Source of the DNA: Corbicula japonica
Taxonomy: Eukaryota; Mollusca; Bivalvia; Venerida; Cyrenidae
Reading direction: 5' to 3'
DNA: 64,000 nucleotides
Assembly (NCBI GenBank): GCA_038501625.1
Contig: JAZAYU010000012.1
Coordinates: forward strand, 2,542,001 to 2,606,000
Positions 47,317-57,060 of the stretch are shown one piece after another. The stretch's first letter is position 1, and the number at the start of each line of letters is the position of its first letter. The notes beneath the pieces are model-generated. The model was not told the origin of the DNA and made no database searches. It saw nothing but the letters and a program-made list of their open reading frames with translations. Both the position numbers and the translations under genes were made by a program.

Positions 47317-47415
47317 ATGAGGATGAAAACCTTGATGTTGATCTGTGTCTTCATCACTACACTGTTCGGCATTACCCAAGCTACTGCGCAAGGCACTCCC
47401 TCTCAACATCTTTAG
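47317..47415 (+). CDS. Short ORF that is a textbook signal peptide
   Basis: A 32-codon frame (ATG 47317, TAG 47413) reads as a secretory leader. It has a basic start (MRMK), a hydrophobic core (LMLICVFITTLFGIT) and an Ala-x-Ala ahead of Gln-Gly, a good signal peptidase site. It then stops within a few codons, at the start of a 35-bp tandem duplication. A splice-acceptor-like TTTCAG lies 24 bases upstream. In bivalves such leaders usually sit in a separate exon of a secreted peptide gene. It may be a host exon captured by the transposon, the transposon landing in a host gene, or chance. No mature peptide follows. Confidence 0.45.
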   Translation: MRMKTLMLICVFITTLFGITQATAQGTPSQHL

Positions 47416-47470
47416 CAAACAGAACTTTGCTCATATCTCAACATCTTTAGCAAACAGAACTTTGCTCATA
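47401..47470 (+). repeat. Exact 35-bp tandem duplication
   Basis: 47401-47435 and 47436-47470 are identical (start TCTCAACATCTTTAGCAAAC). Because 35 is not a multiple of three, it shifts the frame between the leader ORF and the transposase remnant. Confidence 0.95.
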
Positions 47471-48245
47471 ATATAGTACTTCCAGAAAGGTTTAAGATCT
47501 ATGAAATTGTAGCATTTTTAATGGTACGACATGGGGTAACGACGTCACTGAGGACAGTAAAGAAAATTCTTAAACGCTAAAGTTTAAAACGGAGTAAGAG
47601 AATATATATTCGTCTTGAGACTGTGTCTGATGTTGTAAACAGAGAAATACAAATATGTGGACAATGCATATTACTCTACAATGTGGCGTAGCTTAATGTT
47701 GGATTACCAGGTGTACGTCAAAATGGACGACGTCTTGGAAATGATGAGAGCGCGTGATCCAATTGGTGTAGAGCCGTGCAAAGCACATCGTCTTCTCCAG
47801 TGCGTATACTGCGCCAAAGCACCCAGTTTTACATGGCATATTGATGGTCATGACAAACAAACACTTTATGAATTTTGTATCCGTGGTGCTGTAGATGGGT
47901 TAGGTAAAAAATAAGATGATTCGGACTTGAATAACGACCCACACGTTATTGCAAGATACCTTTCAGACGCATTGAATGAACATCAAAATGCCTTCGAATA
48001 CTACGCCGTGATGGTGGTACAGAAACTTCATTTATTTAATATTGCAGTAATAATTCTGACACGATTCTACAGACCCGTTTGCTGGGGCCCGAAGCATTGT
48101 AGTTGAAAAAATCACATCTATCCAACGCATTTAAAATGTGGTGTACATTACGACAAAATGGAATCCATTAGTGGATTTTTTTTTCAAAGACTTGCGCGAT
48201 ACAGATATATTTAATGTACTAGACCCAATACAATGTGAAAATTAA
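47436..48245 (+). pseudogene. IS3-type transposase / integrase, degenerate
   Basis: Frames follow one another across small shifts. Readable in order are an N-terminal HTH-like part (KIYEIVAFLMVRHGVTTSLR and TVKKILKR), a stop, a GQC...YYSTMWRSL stretch and RDPIGVE. The integrase block SFTWHIDGHDK gives the first catalytic Asp. After a stop comes NNDPHVIARYL; after another shift LRRDGGTE gives the second Asp. Further on TSIQRI is followed by a stop where the family has the catalytic Glu, and then FFFKDLRDTDIFNVL. This is the HTH_21 plus rve order of IS3 OrfB-like transposases and of the WHIDGYDK-type integrase proteins common in marine invertebrates. At least two stops and two shifts make it inactive. 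Confidence 0.75.
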
Positions 48246-48509
48246 AACTTTTGCTTCAATTCATTTTTTTTGCACCAGGTCTGTTTGAAATGTATCTAGG
48301 TTCTTTTAAGAAAAGATTTCCCAATAAACCTTCATAAACTCTTACAAGTCTGTTTTATTAGATTTAACGAGTAATTCATTCGCAACAAATAGCGAACAAA
48401 CTTTATTGTGCATTATGGAATTAAAAGGGAAAAGTTATATAAAAAAGTTGATGCAAAAATATTTATTGATCATTGTGATTAATGCTGACTTTATTTTACG
48501 CTTTTTGCG

Positions 48510-48650
48510 GTTTGGGAATTATGACTTTTCAATTATGATTTTTCACATATGACTTTTGCCTTGTGCCTTATGATTTTTTAATTATAGCTTTTTACTTATG
48601 ACTTTTATCTTGTGACTTTTAACTTATAACTTTTGTATTTTGCTGTTACT
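48510..48650 (+). repeat. Internal block of ATGACTTTT repeats
   Basis: TTATGACTTTTCAATTATGA, CATATGACTTTTGCC, TTACTTATGACTTTTATCTT and GTGACTTTTAACTTATAAC are the same words as the subterminal arrays but lie in the middle of the element, just after the transposase remnant. An internal end, or a nested second copy, is likely. Confidence 0.6.
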
Positions 48651-49053
48651 CTTTGCTTTGGTACAAACATTACATTTTACATGTTTTAGGTTAAGGCTAA
48701 ATAAACAAATTTGTGATTCAAACACCAAAACGCATAGAAGCACAGCAGCCGAATTTGGTATTTAAGTCATATAATGTTGGTTCATTTAGCCACTAGCCTA
48801 ATAAGTGTTTAGTGTTTGCTATAGAATAATTAGTATTATTCATATGATCATGTCATAGTTGATCTGTGCCACATGAACAGTCAACATCAACTGTTAATGT
48901 GAAATAAAATGTTCAGAAGTTTTAATTTCGGGGCATGTGATTGGCCGAAAAACCTAGAGCAAACACTTTTTGGAATAAATTCGTTTAAACAGATAACAAA
49001 CATCAAATATTGTTTAAATCTTCTTAGTGCTTTTTTGCCTAAGAAATTTGTAT

Positions 49054-49316
49054 CTAAAGAAACAATGTACCTATAAAATGTACATGATATAAAACATAAT
49101 AAAATGAAAAAAGACGTTTTTCGACTTCAGTTCTTGATTCCACTGTCTGAGGCAATCTTCCGAATGCCCCCTCCTCGTCTTGATGAAATTTGTCTATATT
49201 CACTTTGACGATAATGTCTTCCTCCGATATGCAGTTTGTACATAGTATGACGGCCGCTACCTTTCTGTTTTCCCTTTCCCTGATTTCTGCATCCTAAATA
49301 AGAAAAATGCAGTACT

Positions 49317-49363
<47 letters not shown>

Positions 49364-49916
49364 TGCTGATGTTGTTGTAGAAGAAGAGGTAGTACATGTA
49401 GTAGTAGTAGTAGTAAAAACATTAGTTTATTATTATTAGATTATGCCATAACATTTCATATGTAACTAGTTTAATGTTATTTTCTTTTTTCTAACACCAT
49501 TATACATGTTCTATGCGCTGACAAGAAAAGCTGCAAATTTTGAAATTGACGTTGATATTTTTAATGACAAATAACATTTTGTACCTTGTGTTTCTCTCCA
49601 CTAGTTAAAAAATTAGTAATTTATACCATCTCTTCCTTCGAGTGAAACTGCAACAAACAAACAACAAAGTTAGTCTAATTGGGTTTAAAATTATTTCGAC
49701 CCCAGGTGTATGTCAATTTGAGATAACGCATGTAGCAATGGGTCCATGTTCTAAAAATGGATAAAAAATGATACCTAATGAAATACTAAGATATGCAAGC
49801 AAAATATGTTCTTTTCTGAATTAAATAAAAAGGTCTAAATAAATAATATACTGTTCTTGAATATAAGCTTAGGTAAATGAACTTACATCGTCTAAAACGT
49901 CGTCAGAATCCGCCAT
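49054..49916 (-). CDS. Two-exon gene inside the transposon, unknown acidic/basic protein
   Basis: Exon 1 (49916-49887) reads MADSDDVLDD and ends exactly at GTAAGT. Exon 2 begins after TTATTTAG at 49293 and stays open in the same phase for 80 codons to a TAG at 49054-49056. The result is an 89-residue product: acidic start, a charged region (AEIRERENRKVAAVILC), a central DEEGAFGRLPQTVES part and a hydrophobic end. The phase match between exon 1, consensus splice sites and a 240-nt open exon supports a real gene. The intron (49886-49294) contains a (TAG)n microsatellite. The gene runs toward the transposase remnant. I do not recognise the protein; a second transposon ORF or the N-terminus of the transposase is possible, and the end may be premature. 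Confidence 0.5.
49318..49415. repeat. (TAG)n microsatellite
   Basis: A pure run of about 15 units at 49318-49363 and a second short run at 49399-49415, inside the candidate intron. Confidence 0.95.
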
Positions 49917-49964
49917 TTTCCTGGGAAATGATGCGGCAAGCACGTGGGACAATTACGGAATCCA

Positions 49965-50040
49965 TAAGTAAGAAATCAAAAGTCAAAATCCATAAATCAA
50001 AAGTCAAAAGAAAGAGGTAAAATAAATCCATAAGTCGAAA
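49965..50040 (-). repeat. Right subterminal repeats
   Basis: ATCAAAAGTCAAAATCCATA and ATCAAAAGTCAAAAGAAAG, with CCATAAGTCGAAAAT next to the terminus, are the inverse of the left array. Confidence 0.6.
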
Positions 50041-50069
50041 ATCCCTCCAGGGCTTCCATAGTATACAGA

Positions 50070-51750
50070 CTATTTATACATGTAAAATACCGAACGCATG
50101 TTTTAAATGACTGCACAGAATCATGAATGAATAACCGGTAGCGTGTTTGGTGTTGTGTGGCTAGACGCTATCACCTGGAATCCCTGTGTGTGCCTTTATC
50201 ATTTACCCACACTTTCTTGTCTAGAAGTTTCAAAGATACTGTGCAGTTCACTTTCGGAAACTCAATTCTTTCAAACTCTTAATATTTGAAGATTTCAGTA
50301 GATAAAGTAACATGATTATATACTGAAAGAAAAGTAAACAGCATTTTAACCTTTACTTGAAATGAAAAGTTTCAGTAAAATACTCGCAAGTAAATGAATA
50401 ACCGCATTCCATCTTTAAGTAAATAGAAGTATAAAATTGTTTCTTAACTTTATGTTGTAAGACACCAAAAACTGTTATGTTTTGAATGAAAAAAGACACA
50501 CTTTTGCAAAAAGGCGATTTCAGCTAATGATTTTGCAATAGCTAAATTGAAATTTTACCTTATCCTACACGAATACTAAAACACTGCGAAAGACGTAGAT
50601 TACTAGTGAGGAAAGTCCTGGGGGCAACTTATAAAGGTTTTCATTTCTTGTAGAGAATAGAGTCACTGTGTTGAATTTTTCAAGTTAAATCTTAAATATG
50701 TTCTATGCTGTTTCCAATCTAATGATTGAAAAATAGATAATTGCTCTTTGATATTTAAAGTTGCTATACAATGTGTGTAAATGTACCAGTTAACCATATT
50801 TCTTTCAGTATAAATTAGACCTACAGTCGTCTTATCACACATTTTATTTTCGACTATCTTTGACTTCAATCTATAGTTTAATATATTTGTATCTTTTTAA
50901 CTGACTGAGAGCAGATGTGCATGACACCATCACGAAAAAATTATCAGTTGACCAATGAAAAAAGGCAAATGTGGATAAATATACATGCTTTGATTCACCA
51001 ATTTGTAAACAATAACAACGCATGCTAGTTTCACGCCTTCCCTAATTCAAGAAAGGGGTAGAACGGAACTGTGGTGTCCTAAAATCAACGATTCACTGTG
51101 CTTTATTAATTACTTTTTACTTTAATTTCAAAAGAACTCACAACAACCTTAAAATTATGTCGTAACGATTAAAAGGCGTAATTGCACACTCCAATTTAAA
51201 GCGGATTTTTTTCAAAGGTAAGTGCTGCTGACATAATATAGGGTTTTATGATTTTTTTCTCATTGAAAGTTGATAACAGTAGCGCAATGTTTTGTTCGCT
51301 TGACCTTAACTTTCATGAAATGCATAATGTTGGCAAAGTGCAGAATAATTCATGTCAAACTATATCGAGAGTGTTGAGTATTGGTCACAATTAAAAGACT
51401 GTTTAACTGTTAAGTCAAACTCTATCTAAAATTTGTATAGGCAAATAGTGACTTAACAGAACTTTGAATGAGTATATTTAAATAAATCACCTAAACGATG
51501 TTTTGCACTCTTGAATACAGGGCAATGGTTCAATTGTCTGGCACAGTTCTCGTTAATGATCTCTATTAATGGGTCTGTCTGTTTGATAAACATCGTATTT
51601 ATTCAACTAAATACGAACCATCATTATAGTGTTTCTATTCGCGATATATCTTGATATGTTTGCATTCGCTTGTGAAGAAAATGAATTTTACTTTACTCGT
51701 GCTAAGGGCTACTTGGTTATGCGTTTTCATTACTCCTCTTGAACAGTGTT
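50070..51750. other. No recognisable gene
   Basis: AT-rich unique sequence; short minus-strand frames without domains. Confidence 0.4.
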
Positions 51751-51752
51751 AA

Positions 51753-53380
51753 ACAGGTTTAGCCAACCAACTTGAAAATTATGATCTATTAAAACAGCAG
51801 TTACAACATAAACTGAAAAACTTTTATTTTTCACTTGAATCAATTACACCATTTGTGGTATGTAAGATTATAGATCGGTTAGATGTGAATGAATCAACCG
51901 GATTAGATGGCATAAGCGCGAAGATTTTGAAAATATGCAGAGACTGTCTTACACCTGCAATAGCCTCTATAATCAACAGCTCTATTGAAACAGGTGAGTT
52001 TCCAGACGAACTTAAGGTTGCGGGGGTAATACCTTTACATAAAGGGGGAACACGTGATGATCCTAATAATTATAGACCAATTTCTATCATGCCGACTATT
52101 TCAAAGATTTTTGAAAGACATATTGCTAATCAAATGCATGCCTTTTTTGAAAAATTTGATATTATTCACGAGTTCCAATCAGGTTTTCGTAAACAACATT
52201 CATGCCAAACCTCATTAATTCGACTTATTGATTCCTGGTTAAATGATATTGACAATGGTAAAATGGTAGGTGTACTTTTTGTAGACCTTAAAAAAGCATT
52301 TGATCTTGTTGATCATAAAATATTGATGTACAAGTTAAGTTTATACCAGTTTTCTAACATTACTATCAGGCTCTTCCAATCATATTTATCGAACCGTTTT
52401 CAGTCAGTGAAATATGGTAGTGATATATCAGACATGCTTCCAGTCCGGTCTGGTGTTCCTCAAGGATCCATATTGGGTCCTCTATTATTCTTATTGTATG
52501 TAAATGATCTACCTTTGTCAACTTCTTCTACTACTGATATGTATGCTGATGACACGACTATTCATAATTCTGATAGACAGATTTCTAGCATACAAGCTAA
52601 TTTACAGCAGGACATAATTAAGGTCCAGCGTTGGTGCACTCAAAATAACATGGTTATTAATCCCATAAAAACAACATGTATGATACTAGGGTCCAAACAA
52701 AAGCTTAATAGTAATGTCAAATTAGAACTGTCACTTGGCGACACACTTATTCAAAATGTTACCGTTCAGAAGCTTCTTGGTGTATATGTTGATAGTTCAT
52801 TAACATGGAATATCCAATAGATAAGACTTGTTCTAAAATTGTTTCAAAATTATCATTACTAAAGCGAATTTCTTTTTATCTGACTCCTGAAATGAAACAA
52901 TTATTTTATAATGCATACATTGTTCCCATATTTGATTACGGATGTATAACTTGGTGCAAAACAAGTCAGTCAAATTTAACAAGATTAATGCGATTGCAAA
53001 AGCGAGCAGCTAGGATAATATTAAATAAACCTACACGCACACCAACATTTGAGCTCTTTAGAGAATTAAAATGGTTATCATTTCAAAGCAGATGTAAATA
53101 CCATGTTTGTCTATTGGTTTACAAAACATTAAACAATCTTGCACCCAAATATCTTAACAATATCTTATCTTTTTCTACTAATTCCAGTTACAATCTTCGA
53201 TCTATACAAAGGTATCATATTATAAATAACAGACCAAACACAAATTCTCTAAAACGAACCTTTAGTTACTTTGCTATGGAAATTTGGAATTCTGTTCCAT
53301 CACATATAAAACACATTCGCAATATCATGGCTTTTAAGACACAACTGAAAACATATCTTCTACTGCAAGATTGTGACTAA
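51753..53380 (+). pseudogene. Non-LTR reverse transcriptase (ORF2 C-terminal two thirds), one frameshift
   Basis: The frame is open from about 51753 to 52820. It shows the reverse transcriptase blocks in order: NESTGLDGISAKILK, GVIPLHKGGTRDDPNNYRPI, EFQSGFRKQHSC, GVLFVDLKKAFDLVDH (catalytic Asp), SGVPQGSILGPLLFLLYVND, and MYADD (52542-52553, the catalytic Asp pair). A single-base loss at about 52813 shifts the frame; the second frame continues to 53380 with DKTCSKIVSKLSLLKR, YNAYIVPIFDYGCITW and RLQKRAARIIL, typical of the region after the palm in this clade. All catalytic residues are present, so apart from the truncation and one indel the copy is well preserved and probably young. Confidence 0.95.
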
Positions 53381-53661
53381 ATATGATCATCGATGTATTT
53401 TTTCTGCTTACTGTTTTAACCGATCTTTTGATATGTTTACAGGTGTCTGTCAACTTATTTAATTTTGATTTAAATGACTAAAATGAACATTTTTATATTT
53501 CATGATTGAATGTATGTTGTTGTTGTTTTATTTTAGTTTTTGTTTTATTTGTTTGTTGTTATAGAAGGCCTTATTGTAAATTAGACATTATATTTTGTAA
53601 ATTTAATGTACTAAATAAGTAACCTTCTTTAAATAAAGATATTATTATTATTATTATTATA
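51753..53661 (+). mobile_element. 5'-truncated non-LTR retrotransposon (Jockey/CR1-like group)
   Basis: The copy starts within ORF2 (first open codon about 51753) and runs through reverse transcriptase and the C-terminal domain. It ends in a 3' UTR with AAGGCCTTATTGTAAATTAG, AAATAAAGATA and a (TTA)n tail (53639-53661). The endonuclease domain is missing, the usual result of incomplete target-primed reverse transcription. Confidence 0.9.
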
Positions 53662-53724
53662 AAATTGTATTTTCATATTTGTCGCAAACAAGAAATAAAG
53701 AGAACACGTCGTACAGATGCTAAG

Positions 53725-54450
53725 ATATATATTAATGAATATCTTTATTGAACAAAAGGCAAATGCCTGTGAGTACATAATAATATACATATTTACAATA
53801 CCAAAAATTCACGCATGAAATGGTCAGTGGTCAGTGGAGGTCATGTTAATATATAGAAATCGACATAAACAAAGCTGAAAATCATAGCGATAATAGATAA
53901 TAGAAACAAATCAAGTAGATCATTTTCAATCTTATGACTAAAATGTAAAATAGTTATATCCTTGGAGAAAAGTGACTGTTGTTTAATATAAAAATTCATT
54001 ACGCCGTTCCATTGCTTTAAACGTGTAAATTGCCAGATTCAAATTAATTGATTGGTTTTCGCAAGAAAATAGTTCAATAAATTTTGGAATGTTTGGTCCT
54101 TTGCGGAATATATTTTTTTTATATATTTCTTATTCTTAGATCTTTATAAAGTTCACATTCGAGTAAGAAATGAAATTCGTCTTCTAAACTGTTACATGAA
54201 ATGCATTTGCGTTCATTTCGAGGTATTGCTTGCGGTTTATGCCACCGTCCTGTTTCTATCGCTAGTCAGTGTGAAGATAATCTTAATCTTGTCAACGCTG
54301 ATCTATATTTTTGAATTTTAACTTGTACTAAATATGCTATGCCTCTCGTGATATATATCCTTCCGATTCTGACCTCCGCCCATTAATAAATTCTGCGATT
54401 TATCACCATTTTATAAATGATTGGTATCACATTTCAGCCCGACCTGGTTG
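53725..54450 (-). pseudogene. C-terminal remnant of another non-LTR ORF2, minus strand
   Basis: Read on the minus strand from about 54290 down: RLRLSSH, one stop, LAIETGRWHKPQAIPRNERK, CISCNSLEDEFHFLLEC and LYKDLRIRN. This is the Arg-rich, Cys-x2-Cys ... His ... Cys pattern of the zone after reverse transcriptase in many non-LTR elements. A 3' end with AATAAAGATATTC lies near 53740. Several stops and the absence of reverse transcriptase show an old fragment. It stands tail to tail with the element ending at 53661. Confidence 0.7.
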
Positions 54451-55069
54451 ACAGAATATTGTCAGACGAAACCATTCAGCTGCATATTTTCTCAACTTCC
54501 CTACATATTTAAGCATAGTATATTTGCCTTATATTAAATAAATTATAGACAAATAGAAAAAAACAACAACATTCGTACTGCGAGAGAGTCTATAAAGCTA
54601 CTAGAAGAACGTATACGGCCTTGTAATTTGCTGACGTCATTCAGTTAAACTATCATGAACAGAAGACGGTAATATTTCTCGTGGGAATTTCTCTCACATC
54701 TCTTTAAGACAAAATCAGTGAAGATCCATTTAAAACATAAAACGTGAGTAAAGGGTTATTGAAGCAACCGCCTGACAGAATGTAGGCGAATTTTTAAAAG
54801 CTAACGTCATTAGAAAAACGATTTTATTAAGCTTAAAACTCACAAAATGCAATTATTGTCGTTTATTTTCTTATTGATTTTTTTCCTCTTGTCATATCTG
54901 TAGCAAAAACTATAAACTTAAATACCTAATGTAAATTGATAAAATTTTCGTCAGATTTAGAATAAAGATTTATTTCAAAACATTAAATCAACGCCGTTGG
55001 GGATAATGATTCTGGTTGATGACGTCAGAAAAGAAGTTAAACCCAGTCAAATATGCTTAAAAGATCACA
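54451..55069. other. No gene; contains a dispersed word
   Basis: 54565-54600 (ATTCGTACTGCGAGAGAGTC then TATAA) matches 26190-26225. The rest is AT-rich. Confidence 0.4.
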
Positions 55070-55160
55070 GATTATGTAATTCTTCCTTTTTATTTCCGCA
55101 TTCAAAGTAAATGTTATCATGGTAACGTAAAGTAAAGCTATAAGCTATAAGCTTGAACAT

Positions 55161-55289
55161 TGTGCGCGTCATGGGAAAAAAATTCCTTCAGACAGTTGAT
55201 ATCAATTCTTGAATGACGTCCTAAAGTTAAGCAGACGATATTATTTAATCAAGGGATGGATTTGATGGGATGGGATGAATGGATGTTGA

Positions 55290-55344
<55 letters not shown>

Positions 55345-55391
55345 GTAAATAAATAAAATGACCGAAGACACATCTTCCCTTGGCCTCACAC
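55161..55391 (+). mobile_element. MITE family A, copy 5 (old, with (AAAT)n inside)
   Basis: TGTGCGCGTCATGGGAAAAA opens it, CAGTTGATATCAATTCTTGA and ATGACGTCC follow, and the end reads ATGACCGAAGACACATCTTC then CCTTGGCCTCACAC. The centre was replaced or expanded by an (AAAT)n tract (55289-55358). It lies inside duplicate block E, whose other copy lacks it. Confidence 0.75.
55289..55358 (+). repeat. (AAAT)n microsatellite
   Basis: About 17 units of AAAT/TAAA inside the MITE. Confidence 0.95.
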
Positions 55392-55560
55392 GATTAAGAA
55401 CAGGCAACAGTGTTTACTTACTCTTGGGAAATACGTTATTGCTGCCTTTCAAAATCAGACAATTTATATTTCTAAATGTCCGTTGGGAAAGTTTGAAGCA
55501 GCTGTTTTGCAGGTAACATTTACACTGCTAAATCTGCCTTATATTTATGAGTTCGTGGAA

Positions 55561-56329
55561 CCATTTTCTCTTAATTGGTAGTTTCGTTAACCGATTGGTA
55601 CAATAAAGCAGTATGTAGTTACAATCTGGAACACCGTTGTGTGCAATCCATCGTGGTACTTTGGTAAGATTAATATTTATCCCTCGTGGTCCTTTATAAC
55701 TAATATTTTTTAAACATTTAAGTTGTTTCTTTATCTGGAAAGATCTTATACATGTATCTATCTACTGTTTTCTTATTACTAATAGATTATTATGTTACAT
55801 ATTTCGACGATATAATGCTGTGTTCACCATGAAATGCTTTATTTGTTTATTTAACGCCATGACGAGATTTCGAGGAATATAAATTGCAAACGGTAACATT
55901 CATAAACTTTAAGATTCTACGCCCTTTGACGTTAAGATCAATGCTTGTTATGCGTGTTTATTGACCATCTTATTCGAATATGAATTTAAAAAAAAAACCT
56001 GTAACAAATAATTTTCATGGTTGTAAAAGTAATTTTCTGATGATAGAGAGTATAGCTTAATTATGCATTTAGTCGCCAATCTGTTGTAAACGATTCCCGC
56101 GGGCCGGAAGTAAGGATTATCATGCTTTTACAGAAATAACAAAACATGACTAAAATAGTGTTACACATTTGAATAAGCGTTACCGGTAATTAAAATATCA
56201 AATCTAAGAGAAATGAATAAAGGTACGTCATATGTTTCTTAAAAACGATCCTAACAGAATCTCTAGTAAAATAAACGTTTGGTTGTTCATTTAATATCCT
56301 TAACAGAAAAGTAAGTTTTCGTGTTTGCA
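55561..56329. other. No recognisable gene
   Basis: AT-rich unique sequence. Confidence 0.4.
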
Positions 56330-56600
56330 AAAACAGCAGAGGTTTTACAGCTAACACATGCTTGACAAAGTTAAAGCCTTATTTCCAAACGGATGTGAAC
56401 TTTTCTGAAATAATACATTCAGTAATTCTAATTTCCATTTTTATTATCATCATACAACATAATTATTGATATTCCGAGCACTTGCAGACTCGCCGTCCGT
56501 AGCTGTAACATTTGTTATTAATGCAATATGATTTAATGGAATGAGTTTTTAAAACAAAATGCTGTTTAGACAAAAACATTTATGTCCCAAGGGCAATTTT
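56330..56600. repeat. Diverged duplicate block D, copy 2
   Basis: Second copy of the block at 32440-32720, with the conserved centre CTTGCAGACTCGCCGTCC then GTAGCTGTAACATTTGT. Confidence 0.6.
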
Positions 56601-56874
56601 AAGGGCAATTTTTTTTATCTAGACAAGCATTATGAGGTCTGGCTGAAAGCTATAAAAATTAACAAATAATCATATTTTGATGAAATTTTTTTTCGTCTTC
56701 AATTGTCAACATGGTGACACGAAGATGTAAGATAAGGTTCTTTTAAGGATAGCATGACTGTTGTTAACTTGAATTTGATTCGATTTTTGTTTACCTGCAT
56801 TTTCTAAAGATTTTTCATAAAATGTCATATTAAATGTCTTTTCCGTTTGTTGTGTCCGGTGTGTGTTTGGTGTA

Positions 56875-57060
56875 GGCGTCTTCGAGAAGTTGACGTCATT
56901 TCAATGACGTCAAACATTTTAAGCAGACGACATTGCTTTTCATTCACCTTGTAGTAAAACTAAAGTTATTTAGTGAAAGTGCGCAACAAAGTGACATATA
57001 CGTTAAGAGAAAATAATTAATAATTGTATGTTCCTTCAAAAATTGGTAACAACTAATTTT
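56875..57060 (+). mobile_element. MITE family A, copy 6 (degenerate)
   Basis: GCGTCTTCGAGAAGTTGACG then TCATTTCAATGACGTCAAAC and AAGCAGACGACATTGC keep the CRE-pair part of the family, with the two octamers only 15 bases apart. Neither TIR is recognisable. Confidence 0.6.

Larger units (their letters stand above)
46657..50060. mobile_element. 3.4-kb IS3-type (IS3EU-like) DNA transposon, decayed
   Basis: The terminal sequence ATGGAAGCCCTGGAGGG is present at the left end and inverted at the right end. GTATAC lies on both sides (46651-46656 and 50061-50066), a 6-bp target duplication. Both ends carry arrays of subterminal GACTTTTGACTTRTG-like words in inverted orientation (46690-46755 and 49970-50035). 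Inside are a broken integrase-type transposase (plus), a short signal-peptide ORF (plus) and a spliced minus-strand gene. An HTH plus rve architecture and a 6-bp duplication are what I would expect of IS3EU, but the superfamily name is inference. Confidence 0.75.
55070..55560. repeat. Diverged duplicate block E, copy 1 (interrupted by a MITE)
   Basis: CATGGTAACGTAAAGTAAAG before the MITE, and GATTAAGAACAGGC, TCTTGGGAAATACG and TTGGGAAAGTT after it, occur in the same order at 60690-61010. The two blocks are old paralogous copies. Confidence 0.6.

Noticed and set aside
49318..49415. CRISPR-like short regular repeats
   Set aside because: It is a plain (TAG)n microsatellite, and the organism is a eukaryote.
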